DNA from: DATLZM01 sp035559315 | GTDB taxonomy: Bacteria; Actinomycetota; UBA4738; HRBIN12 | Assembly: GCA_035559315.1 (NCBI GenBank) | Contig: DATMBJ010000089.1 | Location: 1 to 11,876 of the forward strand | Length of the DNA: 11,876 nucleotides | Direction: 5' to 3' | Shown here: one piece after another, positions 6,544-11,876 of the stretch | Layout: each line of letters starts with the position of its first letter | Numbering within the stretch: position 1 is the first letter of the stretch | Translations under genes and position numbers: made by a program | The notes under the pieces: generated by a model | The model's input: only the letters and a program-made list of their open reading frames with translations | Told to the model about the DNA's origin: nothing | The model's database searches: none

Positions 6544-6560
6544 GCGTTGCGCTGCAACGC
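6544..6560. promoter_or_regulatory. Perfect dyad next to the promoter at 6571
   Basis: GCGTTGC-GCT-GCAACGC is a perfect 7-bp inverted repeat with a 3-base centre, 10 bases upstream of the -35 box. It could be an operator for a dimeric regulator or a hairpin ending the upstream transcript; it is followed by TTCTCG rather than a T-run. Confidence 0.4.
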
Positions 6561-6570
6561 TTCTCGCGGG

Positions 6571-6599
6571 TTGACAGGCCTCGAGGCGGTGGCTAGCAT
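6571..6599 (+). promoter_or_regulatory. Near-consensus plus-strand promoter reading into non-coding DNA
   Basis: TTGACA (6571-6576), a 17-base spacer and TAGCAT (6594-6599). The -35 box is perfect and the spacing ideal. Transcription would start near 6606. No protein gene follows on this strand, so the product should be an RNA. Confidence 0.65.
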
Positions 6600-6605
6600 C
6601 GCGCC

Positions 6606-6820
6606 CGGTCCCGAGCGGCTGCAGGGACCGAGGGCCGGGAGCGGACCTCGAGGGACGTCCCGGACGGCGGCGAGCCGTCGGGGTGCGGACCGAGGGGTCG
6701 GGCGACCGGGCGTCGGGAGGCCGGGTCGCTCGGGGCCACCTTTCGACGGGCCGAGGGCCGAGTAGACAACGCTCGCGTATGGGGAAGGCGCGAGCGGTTC
6801 CAAAGGCCCTCGGCCCGTCG
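6606..6820 (+). ncRNA. Candidate structured non-coding RNA
   Basis: The predicted start of transcription falls on the 5' edge of a possible closing helix: 6607-6617 can pair with 6727-6737 (11 pairs, one G-U), extending with wobble pairs to 6620/6724. Inside or competing with it are hairpins 6606-6612/6624-6630 (7 bp), GACGGC/GCCGTC at 6663-6668/6674-6679 (6 bp, loop GGCGA) and GGTCG/CGACC at 6696-6707. A separate 77-base hairpin (6744-6820) forms the 3' part. The first hairpin and the long closing helix share bases, so they could be alternatives. No known RNA family was recognised. The 3' end is a guess. High GC makes chance pairing common, so this rests mainly on the strong promoter and the final hairpin. 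Confidence 0.4.
6744..6820. terminator. Long two-part hairpin downstream of the amino-acid ABC operon
   Basis: A perfect 16-bp stem (6744-6759 with 6805-6820) encloses an internal loop and a second stem (6768-6777 with 6789-6799, 10 bp with one bulge) capped by an 11-base loop (6778-6788). Read on the minus strand it begins 7 bases after the ABC ATPase stop codon, so it may end or protect the operon transcript. Read on the plus strand it would be the 3' domain of the candidate RNA. There is no U-tract on either side, only TTT at 6741-6743. Confidence 0.6.
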
Positions 6821-6827
6821 TCCTCCG

Positions 6828-7598
6828 TCAGAGGACCGCGTCCAGGAACCGCCGGGTCCGGGGGTCGCGGGGGTTCGTGAGGATCTCCGAGGGCGGCCCC
6901 TCCTCCACGATCCGCCCCTCGTGGAAGAAGCACATCCGATGCGCCACCTCGCGCGCGAACCCCATCTCGTGGGTGACCACGATCATCGTCATGTGGAGGT
7001 CGGTGGCGAGCGAACGCATCACCGCCAGCACCTCGCCGATCAGCTCGGGGTCCAGGGCCGAGGTCGGCTCGTCGAACAGCATCGCCTTGGGCTCCATCGC
7101 CAGGGCCCGCGCGATGGCCACCCGCTGCTGCTGGCCGCCGGAGAGCCGGATGGGGTACTCGTGGGCCTTGTCGGCCAGGCCGACCCTGGCGAGCAGCTCC
7201 ATCCCCATCGGGATCGCGTCCTCCCGCCGCATCCCCTTCACCGTCACCGGGCCCTCGATCACGTTCTCGAGGGCGGTCATGTGGGGGAACAGGTTGAACT
7301 GCTGGAAGACCATCCCCGTGCGGATGCGGACCTGGCGGATCAGCTCCTTCTTGTTCGAGGTCCGGTGGCCGGGCTCCAGCCGGATCCCGTCGACCTCGAC
7401 CACCCCCGCGGTCGGCTCCTCCAGGAAGTTGATGCACCGGAGCAGCGTGCTCTTCCCCGAGCCCGAGCGACCGAAGATCACCACGACCTCGCCGCGGCGG
7501 ACCTCGAGGTCGATCCCCTTGAGCACCTCCAGGTGGCCGAAGGACTTCCGGAGCCCCTCGACCCGGATCACCGCCCGGCCGTCGGCGGTCGCCTCCAC
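6828..7598 (-). CDS. Polar amino-acid ABC transporter ATP-binding protein
   Basis: 256 residues, of the GlnQ/HisP class that drives amino-acid import. All ATPase motifs are present: Walker A GRSGSGKS (43-50, with Arg where Pro is usual), Q-loop Gln99 in MVFQQFNLFPHMTALENV, signature LSGGQQQRVAIARAL (152-166), Walker B AMLFDEP (172-178, catalytic Glu177), D-loop SALD and switch His210 in VVTHEMGFA. The start is GTG at 7598, one base after the permease stop, with AGGGG about 7 bases upstream; the open frame extends back to 7859 but lies inside the permease gene. It is the last gene of the operon, followed after 7 bases by a long hairpin. Confidence 0.96.
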   Translation of the reverse strand: MEATADGRAVIRVEGLRKSFGHLEVLKGIDLEVRRGEVVVIFGRSGSGKSTLLRCINFLEEPTAGVVEVDGIRLEPGHRTSNKKELIRQVRIRTGMVFQQFNLFPHMTALENVIEGPVTVKGMRREDAIPMGMELLARVGLADKAHEYPIRLSGGQQQRVAIARALAMEPKAMLFDEPTSALDPELIGEVLAVMRSLATDLHMTMIVVTHEMGFAREVAHRMCFFHEGRIVEEGPPSEILTNPRDPRTRRFLDAVL

Positions 7599-7599
7599 C

Positions 7600-8607
7600 T
7601 CAATGCCCCTGCTGCGGGTCGGCCTCCGGCGCCACGACCTCCACCTCCAGGGCGCCGGACCCCGCGCTCCCGGCGGCGGACGCCGGGACGAACCGGGGGC
7701 GCCGCTCGGCCCCGTACTCCCGGACGTAGCCCTTCGAGAGCCGCCGCTCCAGCCGTCCCTGGAGGAACTGGAAGAGGGTCGTGAGCGCCCAGTACACGGC
7801 GGCCGCGAGGATGAACGCCTCGAACGGCCGGTAGTCGGCCCGCCCCACGAGCTGGGCACGGCGGAAGATCTCCATCTGGGCGACGGCCGTGCCCAGGAAG
7901 CTCACGAGTGCCGAGTCCTTGAGCATGGCGATGAACTCGTTCCCGGTCGGCGGGATGATGACGCGGACCGCCTGCGGGAGGATCACCCGGCGCATCGCCT
8001 GACGGTAGGTCATCCCGAGGGCGTACGCCGCCTCCATCTGGCCGTGCCCGATCGACTGGATGCCCGCCCGGAAGATCTCGGTCATGTACGCCCCGTAGTT
8101 CAGGCCCAGGGCCAGGATCCCGGCGGTGAGGTAGTCGAACGTGAGGGCCTCGCGGATCCCGGGGATGCGGCTCTCGAGGTTCGCCCCGATCTGCGGCAGC
8201 CCGAGGTACAGGAGGAACATCTGGACGATCAGGGGCGTGCCGCGGAAGAACGAGACGTAGAACCCCGACACCCCGAACGCGACCGGGTTCCGCGAGATGC
8301 GGGCCAGCGCGCCCACCAGGGCGAGGACGATCGCGAGGCCGATCGCCGCGGCCGAGATGATGATGGTCCACGGCAGGCCCTTCAGCACGAAGAGCCACTC
8401 CTCGCGCATCCAGGCCGTGTCGAACCCCGCCGTGAGGAACAGGACCCCAAGGACCGCGAAGATCGCGACCCACACCGCCGCGAGCTTCACGCGGAACGGG
8501 ACGGCCAGGCTCGCGAGCTCCAGCCGCTCCCGCAGGCCCGGGCGGTGCTCCTCGGCCAGGTCCCGGGGCCGGACGATCCCGGCCCCGGTCCCCTGGTTCA
8601 GCCGCAC
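7600..8607 (-). CDS. Polar amino-acid ABC transporter permease
   Basis: 335-residue inner-membrane subunit of the HisM/GlnP type. An extra N-terminal helix (43-60) precedes the core. The core contains the start segment LKGLPWTIIISAAAIGLAIV (75-94), SFFRGTPLIVQMFLLY (119-134) and the ATPase-docking EAA loop (about 171-220: YGAYMTEIFRAGI, then AYALGMTYRQAMRRVILPQA). A hydrophilic tail (about 290-335), rich in Ala, Glu and Pro, is longer than usual for the family. The GTG start at 8607 lies 19 bases after the binding-protein stop, with GGGGGGTGG 4 bases upstream. The stop is one base from the ATPase start, so translation is probably coupled. As only one permease gene is present, it should act as a homodimer. 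Confidence 0.95.
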   Translation of the reverse strand: MRLNQGTGAGIVRPRDLAEEHRPGLRERLELASLAVPFRVKLAAVWVAIFAVLGVLFLTAGFDTAWMREEWLFVLKGLPWTIIISAAAIGLAIVLALVGALARISRNPVAFGVSGFYVSFFRGTPLIVQMFLLYLGLPQIGANLESRIPGIREALTFDYLTAGILALGLNYGAYMTEIFRAGIQSIGHGQMEAAYALGMTYRQAMRRVILPQAVRVIIPPTGNEFIAMLKDSALVSFLGTAVAQMEIFRRAQLVGRADYRPFEAFILAAAVYWALTTLFQFLQGRLERRLSKGYVREYGAERRPRFVPASAAGSAGSGALEVEVVAPEADPQQGH

Positions 8608-8626
8608 GACGCCACCCCCCGGAGCG

Positions 8627-9499
8627 TCACTCCTTGACCGTGAGGTCGGCCCCGAACCACTTCACGGAGAGCTGGGACAGCGTCCCGTCCTCGTGCATCT
8701 CCTGGATGATCTGATCCACGCGCTCCACGAACCTCGTGGGGTCGGCCGGGGCGTTCTTGTCGATGGCGACCGACAGCGGTTCGTAGAAGACCCGGCCCAC
8801 GATCACGATCGGCCGCCCGCGGTCGATCGCCCCCTGGAGGATCGGCTCGGCCGAGATCACGGCGTCCAGCCGCCGGGCCACGAGGTCCTGGATCGCGGTG
8901 GTGTCCGTGTCGTAGGTCCGGATGTCGGCGTCGTCGATCACGAAGTCGATCTGCTCGCCCGGGATGTTCAGCGTCTTCTGCAGGTACAGGTCATAGGTAC
9001 AGCCGCCGCAGACCCCGATGGTCTTCCCGTCGAAGTCGGTGGCGATGTCCTGGTACTTCCCGGCGTCCTCCTCGTGCACCGCGATCGCTGCCGGCGTGTA
9101 GTAGTACGGCGTGACGAAGTGCAGGACCTCGGCCCGCTCGGGCGTGACGGTCATCGACCCGACCGAGAGGTCCCACCGCCCCTGCCAGTTCCCGGCGATG
9201 ATCGTCTCCCAGGCCGGGGTCACGAACTCGAGCTCGACCCCCAGGCGCTTCGCGATCTCGCGGGCCACGTCGACGTCGAACCCCTCCCATTCACCGGTCT
9301 CCTCGTTCAGGAACGAGGCCGGCGGGTAGGCCGGGTCCGTCGCCACCCTGAGCACGCCGGCGTCCAGGATCTGCTGGAGCAGGTCGGGCTCCGCCGGCGA
9401 CTCCGGCGCCTCCGGCGCCTCCTCGCGGGCACACGCCGCCGCGACGAGCGCGAGGGCCGCCCCGAGGACGACCAACGGCCACCACCTCGGTCTCCGCAT
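8627..9499 (-). CDS. Amino-acid ABC transporter substrate-binding lipoprotein
   Basis: 290 residues, family SBP_bac_3 (PAAT class). The N-terminus RRPRWW plus hydrophobic residues 8-22 and Cys23 (VAAAC) is a lipoprotein signal, so the mature protein is lipid-anchored outside the membrane. A short Glu/Pro-rich linker precedes GVLRVATDPAYPPASF (48-63) and GFDVDVAREIAKRLG (73-87). Likely ligand contacts are Thr118/Arg122 in SMTVTPERAE for the carboxylate and Asp212 in LDAVISAEP for the amino group, by family analogy. An unusual CGGC (164-167) sits at the start of the second lobe and could form a disulfide. The substrate cannot be told. The ATG at 9499 has AGGGAGG 5 bases upstream; the open frame to 9886 is not part of the gene. 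First gene of the three-gene operon. Confidence 0.96.
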   Translation of the reverse strand: MRRPRWWPLVVLGAALALVAAACAREEAPEAPESPAEPDLLQQILDAGVLRVATDPAYPPASFLNEETGEWEGFDVDVAREIAKRLGVELEFVTPAWETIIAGNWQGRWDLSVGSMTVTPERAEVLHFVTPYYYTPAAIAVHEEDAGKYQDIATDFDGKTIGVCGGCTYDLYLQKTLNIPGEQIDFVIDDADIRTYDTDTTAIQDLVARRLDAVISAEPILQGAIDRGRPIVIVGRVFYEPLSVAIDKNAPADPTRFVERVDQIIQEMHEDGTLSQLSVKWFGADLTVKE

Positions 9500-9551
9500 G
9501 TTCCCTCCCTGGTCGACGGATCGGAGGGCCTCTTGACACCCCCCAGCTCGA

Positions 9552-9580
9552 ACTATAGGGACGGGAGGGGGTACGGGCAA
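9552..9580 (-). promoter_or_regulatory. Promoter of the amino-acid ABC operon
   Basis: On the minus strand TTGCCC (9580-9575), a 17-base spacer and TATAGT (9557-9552) form a good housekeeping promoter. Transcription should start near 9545, giving a leader of about 46 bases with the AGGGAGG ribosome site. This is one of the few AT-rich spots in the window. Confidence 0.75.
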
Positions 9581-9608
9581 CGCAGGTGGGCCGTCGGCCC
9601 TCGCCCGC

Positions 9609-9623
9609 CTCCCGGCCCGGGAG
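9609..9623. terminator. Possible weak hairpin terminator after the orphan binding protein
   Basis: CTCCCGGCCCGGGAG is a near-palindromic 15-mer able to form a 5-6 bp GC hairpin, 18 bases after the upstream minus-strand stop. There is no T-run. It might separate that gene from the amino-acid operon. Confidence 0.25.
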
Positions 9624-9641
9624 CGCTCGCGACGCGCCCCC

Positions 9642-10817
9642 TCACGGCCCGGGCACCGCCACCCACCGTCCGCCCTCGTCCCGGTAGAGCCGGACCCCCG
9701 GCGCGAGGAGCTCCCCGTCGGGGCCGAACCGGTAGACGGCCCCGAGCCCCTCGTGGATCTCGATCCCGGCGAGCGCCCGGGCCACGCCCCCCCTGCTCGG
9801 GCCGCCCTCGGCGATCGCGCGGAGGAGGAGGCGGCCGGCGTCGTAGCCCTCCACGGCGAAGATCCCGGGGGCCGCACCGAAGGCATCCGCGTAGGCGTTG
9901 ATGAACCGGAGGGCCCTCGGCTCGGTGGACAGGGAGAGGTCGGCGCAGGGGCAGGCCACGACCGTCCCCTCCCCCAGCGCCCCCGCCAGCTCGGCGAACC
10001 GCGGATCCTTCACCCGGTCGGTCCCGAGGAGCAGGACCGAGCGGAGGCCGTGCTCGGAGAGCGCCCGGCGGACCGCGGCCGCGCCCTCCGCCCCGCCGAG
10101 CCAGACCACCGCCCCGCAGCCGACCGCCGCCACCCTGGCCACCACGCTGGCGGGGGGGCCGGCCCCGGGGAGCCGGCGGACCGGGATCCCGCCCCGCAGC
10201 TCTCGCCGGATCCGCCGGGCCACCTGCTCCGCGCGCTCCGGCCCGTCCCGGCCACCGCCGGACAGGCACACGCCGTCGTCGGCGGCCGGCAGCTCCCGGA
10301 GGAACCCCGCGAGCACCGTCCCCTCGGCCCCCAGGGTCGGCACGAGCCGCCGCCACGCGCCGCCCCCGCCCGGGCCCAGGGGCGTGATCGAGACCGTCGC
10401 GAGCCCGGCCCCCTCGAGGGAGGCGAGGAGCTCCGCGGGCGGGCGCCACCCGGGGCCGAGGACCGCCGCCACGACCGCCGGGTCGGCGGCGAGCTCGCCG
10501 AGCCGCCGGGCCACCTCCTCCGGCGGCGCGCTCACGTCCACCGGCTCCACCTCGACGGCCACCGGCGCCGGAGAGCCGACGGGTCCCTCGTCGAACGCCA
10601 GCCGGAGGCCCTGCTCCGCGGGGAGGACGCGGGGGATGAAGTCGGGATGCGACCCCGGCCGAAGGACGACGACCCGGACCGTCGCCTCGGGCGACGGGCT
10701 GCTCCGGTCCGGGTCGACCAGCTCCGGCGGCGGCTCCCGGGTGCACGCGGCGAGGAGGGCGGCGAACGTCAGGGCCGCGGGGAGGCGGCGTCGTCCGACG
10801 TGCCAACCTCCTCCCAT
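9642..10817 (-). CDS. Type-1 periplasmic-binding (LivJ-like) lipoprotein, orphan
   Basis: 391 residues. The N-terminus GRRRLPAALTFAALLAAC is a lipoprotein signal with a good lipobox (LAAC, Cys25), followed by a Pro/Ser-rich linker. The rest resembles the Peripla_BP_6 (leucine-binding/receptor) fold: GLRLAFDEG in the first lobe, PAVVAAVLGPGWRPPAELL and AGLATVSITPLGPG around the first hinge, then RRALSEHGLRSVLLLGTDRV, ALRFINAYADAFGAAPGIFA and VEGYDAGRLLLRAIAEGGP. It would bind a small ligand outside the cell. No LivHMGF-type permease or ATPase genes are near, so it is an orphan that may sense, or serve a transporter encoded elsewhere. The ATG at 10817 is the nearest in-frame start; the SD-like GGAGGAGG lies inside the coding sequence just after it with no in-frame start following, so the start is not certain. 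The long open frame reaching 11795 is not coding. Confidence 0.87.
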   Translation of the reverse strand: MGGGWHVGRRRLPAALTFAALLAACTREPPPELVDPDRSSPSPEATVRVVVLRPGSHPDFIPRVLPAEQGLRLAFDEGPVGSPAPVAVEVEPVDVSAPPEEVARRLGELAADPAVVAAVLGPGWRPPAELLASLEGAGLATVSITPLGPGGGGAWRRLVPTLGAEGTVLAGFLRELPAADDGVCLSGGGRDGPERAEQVARRIRRELRGGIPVRRLPGAGPPASVVARVAAVGCGAVVWLGGAEGAAAVRRALSEHGLRSVLLLGTDRVKDPRFAELAGALGEGTVVACPCADLSLSTEPRALRFINAYADAFGAAPGIFAVEGYDAGRLLLRAIAEGGPSRGGVARALAGIEIHEGLGAVYRFGPDGELLAPGVRLYRDEGGRWVAVPGP

Positions 10818-10894
10818 CCGCCGACCGGTCCCCGAGCGCACGCGCCTATCATCCCCGGCCCGGACCGGCTCGACCGGGTGTCGGTGGCGGGGGG

Positions 10895-10900
10895 TACCCT
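10895..10900 (+). promoter_or_regulatory. Probable leaderless promoter of the HTH-LAGLIDADG gene
   Basis: TACCCT ends 6 bases before the GTG at 10907, in a setting (ggggTACCCT) nearly the same as at 5716. No ribosome site is present and no -35 box is clear. The gap 10818-10906 is shared with the divergent binding-protein gene. Confidence 0.5.
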
Positions 10901-10906
10901 CGCCCC

Positions 10907-11674
10907 GTGCACCCACCGGAGCGCGTGGCCGAGGTCCTCGGGCTCGTCGCGGCGGGCTGGAACAACCTCCAGATCTCCCGCGCCACGGGGATCCCGTACT
11001 CGACCGTACGGCGCTGGCGATGTGGTGAGCTTCCCTCCAGCGCCAGGCCCCGGGAAGGCGCCGGCGGGTGGCACGGGCGGTCGCCCCCATGTCCCATCTG
11101 CCAAGAGGGGTCGCTGGACGAGGCGGCGTACGCGTACCTGCTGGGACTCTACCTGGGTGACGGCCACATCGTCCGGCAGCCCCGCACGACGGTTCTCTGC
11201 ATCGTCCAGGATGCCCGCTGCCCCGACCTGATCCGCCTCGCCGCCCGCACGCTGGAGAGGGTCCGCGGGGGGCGGACCCGGGCAGGCGCGGTCCCCAAGA
11301 CCGGCTGCGTGGAGGTCTGTGCCTGGTGGAAGCACTGGCCCTGCCTCTTCCCGCAGCATGGCCCCGGGAGGAAACACGAGCGCGCGATCGTCCTGCGCGA
11401 CTGGCAGCGAGCGCTGGTTCGGCGATACCCCAGGCAGCTCCTGCGGGGCCTCCTCCACTCGGACGGATGCCGCACCGTGAACCGGGTCCAGCGAAGGCGG
11501 TACGCCTACCCCCGCTACTTCTTCCGGAACCGCTCGGAGGACATCCTCCGGATCTTCGAGGAGACCTGCGACGCCGTCGGCATCCGGCACCGGCGGTCGC
11601 GGCCCGACACCGTGGCCGTCTCCCGGCGAGACGATGTCGCGACGCTCGACCGGTTCGTCGGACCGAAGTCGTGA
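10907..11674 (+). CDS. Free-standing helix-turn-helix plus LAGLIDADG endonuclease-like protein
   Basis: 255 residues. Residues 7-38 form a helix-turn-helix (RVAEVLGLVAAGWNNLQISR, then ATGIPYSTVRRWR), followed by a short spacer with a single CPIC pair (62-65). Two LAGLIDADG-type motifs follow: YAYLLGLYLGDGHI (75-88, Asp85) and LLRGLLHSDGCR (178-189, Asp186), both keeping the acidic residue that binds the catalytic metal. Between them is the highly typical KHWPCLFPQHGPGRKHERAI (142-161), and the end reads DDVATLDRFVGPK. I know this arrangement as a widespread actinobacterial group, usually annotated as HTH or LAGLIDADG proteins, without experimental function. It is not inside an intron or intein here. 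It could be a nuclease, a domesticated regulator or a selfish gene. GTG start by the -10-like box 6 bases upstream and by the family N-terminus. tRNA-Leu follows 33 bases later. Confidence 0.85.
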   Translation: MHPPERVAEVLGLVAAGWNNLQISRATGIPYSTVRRWRCGELPSSARPREGAGGWHGRSPPCPICQEGSLDEAAYAYLLGLYLGDGHIVRQPRTTVLCIVQDARCPDLIRLAARTLERVRGGRTRAGAVPKTGCVEVCAWWKHWPCLFPQHGPGRKHERAIVLRDWQRALVRRYPRQLLRGLLHSDGCRTVNRVQRRRYAYPRYFFRNRSEDILRIFEETCDAVGIRHRRSRPDTVAVSRRDDVATLDRFVGPKS

Positions 11675-11698
11675 ACGGGCAGGTGGCCTCGGTACACT
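11671..11698 (+). promoter_or_regulatory. Likely promoter of tRNA-Leu
   Basis: GTGAAC (11671-11676), a 16-base spacer and TACACT (11693-11698), ending 9 bases before the tRNA. The -35 box overlaps the stop codon of the LAGLIDADG gene. The predicted leader is only a few bases. Confidence 0.5.
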
Positions 11699-11707
11699 TA
11701 CTGCGCT

Positions 11708-11794
11708 GCCGGGGTGGAGGAACGCTCGGTAGACTCGATCGCCTCAAAAGCGATTGCGCGCAAGCGCGTGCGGGTTCGAATCCCGCCCCCGGCA
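11708..11794 (+). tRNA. tRNA-Leu (anticodon CAA)
   Basis: 87 bases, class II tRNA. The acceptor stem GCCGGGG pairs with CCCCGGC (11787-11793), and the discriminator is A. The anticodon stem ATCGC/GCGAT holds the loop CTCAAAA, so the anticodon is CAA, reading UUG codons. The long variable arm is a GCGC/GCGC stem with a GCAA tetraloop, as expected for tRNA-Leu. The T arm is GCGGG-TTCGAAT-CCCGC. The 3' CCA is not encoded (CTC follows), so it must be added by the CCA enzyme. The D arm (GCTCGGTAGACTCG) is normal for leucine. Confidence 0.97.
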
Positions 11795-11795
11795 C

Positions 11796-11876
11796 TCAGA
11801 CCACGTGGGCCTCGACCACGAGCTCGCCCCGGGCGAAGCGGTCCAAGGAGAGGCTCGAGACGTCCACGGTCCTCGC
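11796..11876 (-). CDS. C-terminal end of an unidentified protein (cut by window edge)
   Basis: The minus strand is open from the window edge to a TGA at 11798-11796 and reads ARTVDVSSLSLDRFARGELV plus VEAHVV. The alternation of hydrophobic and charged residues and the codon pattern (G/C in third positions) look like real coding sequence. Only 26 residues are visible and no family can be named. The stop codon lies one base from the 3' end of the converging tRNA gene. Confidence 0.65.
   Translation of the reverse strand, partial: ARTVDVSSLSLDRFARGELVVEAHVV

Larger units (their letters stand above)
6455..6827. other. 373-base non-coding gap between converging genes
   Basis: No open frame here has family similarity, a ribosome site or a plausible composition. 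The gap holds a GC palindrome (6469-6480), a 7-bp dyad (6544-6560), a near-consensus plus-strand promoter (6571-6599) and about 220 bases rich in complementary segments that end in a long hairpin (6744-6820). The parts are listed separately. No motifs of tmRNA, RNase P RNA or SRP RNA were recognised. Confidence 0.8.

Noticed and set aside
6744..6820. Inverted repeats as ends of a small transposable element
   Set aside because: No target-site duplication at the flanks, no transposase, and the interior itself folds as a second stem.
6547..6880. Short plus-strand open frames in the non-coding gap (72 and 65 residues)
   Set aside because: Arg/Gly/Pro-rich without motif, no ribosome site, and they cross strong hairpins.
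9533..9559. Plus-strand promoter TTGACA...TATAGG reading antisense into the orphan binding-protein gene
   Set aside because: Spacer is only 15 bases and the AT-rich part is better explained as the minus-strand TATAGT box with 17-base spacing.
9500..9886. N-terminal extension of the amino-acid binding protein
   Set aside because: The lipoprotein signal and the ribosome site place the start at 9499; the extension overlaps the promoter and the next gene.
10907..11674. Intein or group I intron housing the LAGLIDADG motifs
   Set aside because: No splicing-block residues (N-terminal Cys/Ser, C-terminal His-Asn) and no split host gene around it; it has its own start and stop.
10818..11795. N-terminal extension of the orphan binding protein up to 11795
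   Set aside because: It would run through the tRNA and the LAGLIDADG gene on the opposite strand and bury the lipoprotein signal; only the part from 10817 has family features.
1..11876. CRISPR array or defence island
   Set aside because: No series of regularly spaced repeats and no cas or known defence genes were seen.

Overview
This window is very GC-rich. Its genes use many GTG starts, and four of them have a -10-like hexamer ending only 6-10 bases before the start codon, which points to leaderless transcription. Gene content fits a member of the Actinomycetota outside the well-known Streptomyces and Mycobacterium groups, probably a metagenome contig: an ArsR-rhodanese fusion, a DnaQ-degenerate DNA polymerase I, a DtxR/IdeR-type regulator beside an FTR1 iron permease, and a helix-turn-helix LAGLIDADG protein of a type common in actinobacteria. 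The taxonomic placement is inferred.

Layout. Bases 1-434 hold the C-terminal part of an ArsR-rhodanese regulator, followed by a wrecked DsrE-family gene (a frameshift near the start and an internal deletion) with a 24-bp tandem duplication at the junction. Bases 464-3799 (minus) hold polA and a secreted, C-terminally anchored protein of unknown function. Bases 4027-6454 (plus) form an iron/membrane cluster: a DtxR-family regulator with an altered metal site, an FTR1-type iron permease with a good promoter and a DtxR-box-like dyad in its leader, and a DUF554 membrane protein. Bases 6455-6827 are non-coding. They hold a near-consensus sigma-70-type promoter reading into about 220 bases that are full of complementary segments and end in a long 77-base hairpin, so this is a candidate structured RNA. 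Bases 6828-9499 (minus) are a complete polar amino-acid ABC importer (binding lipoprotein, permease, ATPase) with a clear promoter. Bases 9642-10817 (minus) encode an orphan type-1 periplasmic-binding lipoprotein. Bases 10907-11674 (plus) encode a free-standing HTH-LAGLIDADG protein, followed directly by tRNA-Leu(CAA). The last 81 bases are the C-terminal end of a minus-strand gene.

How the genes work together. The DtxR-like protein and FTR1 form an obvious iron-sensing and iron-uptake pair. The three amino-acid ABC genes form one tightly packed operon. The rest are independent units. The least explained parts are the non-coding 6544-6820 block, the altered metal ligands of the DtxR protein and the stand-alone HTH-LAGLIDADG protein.
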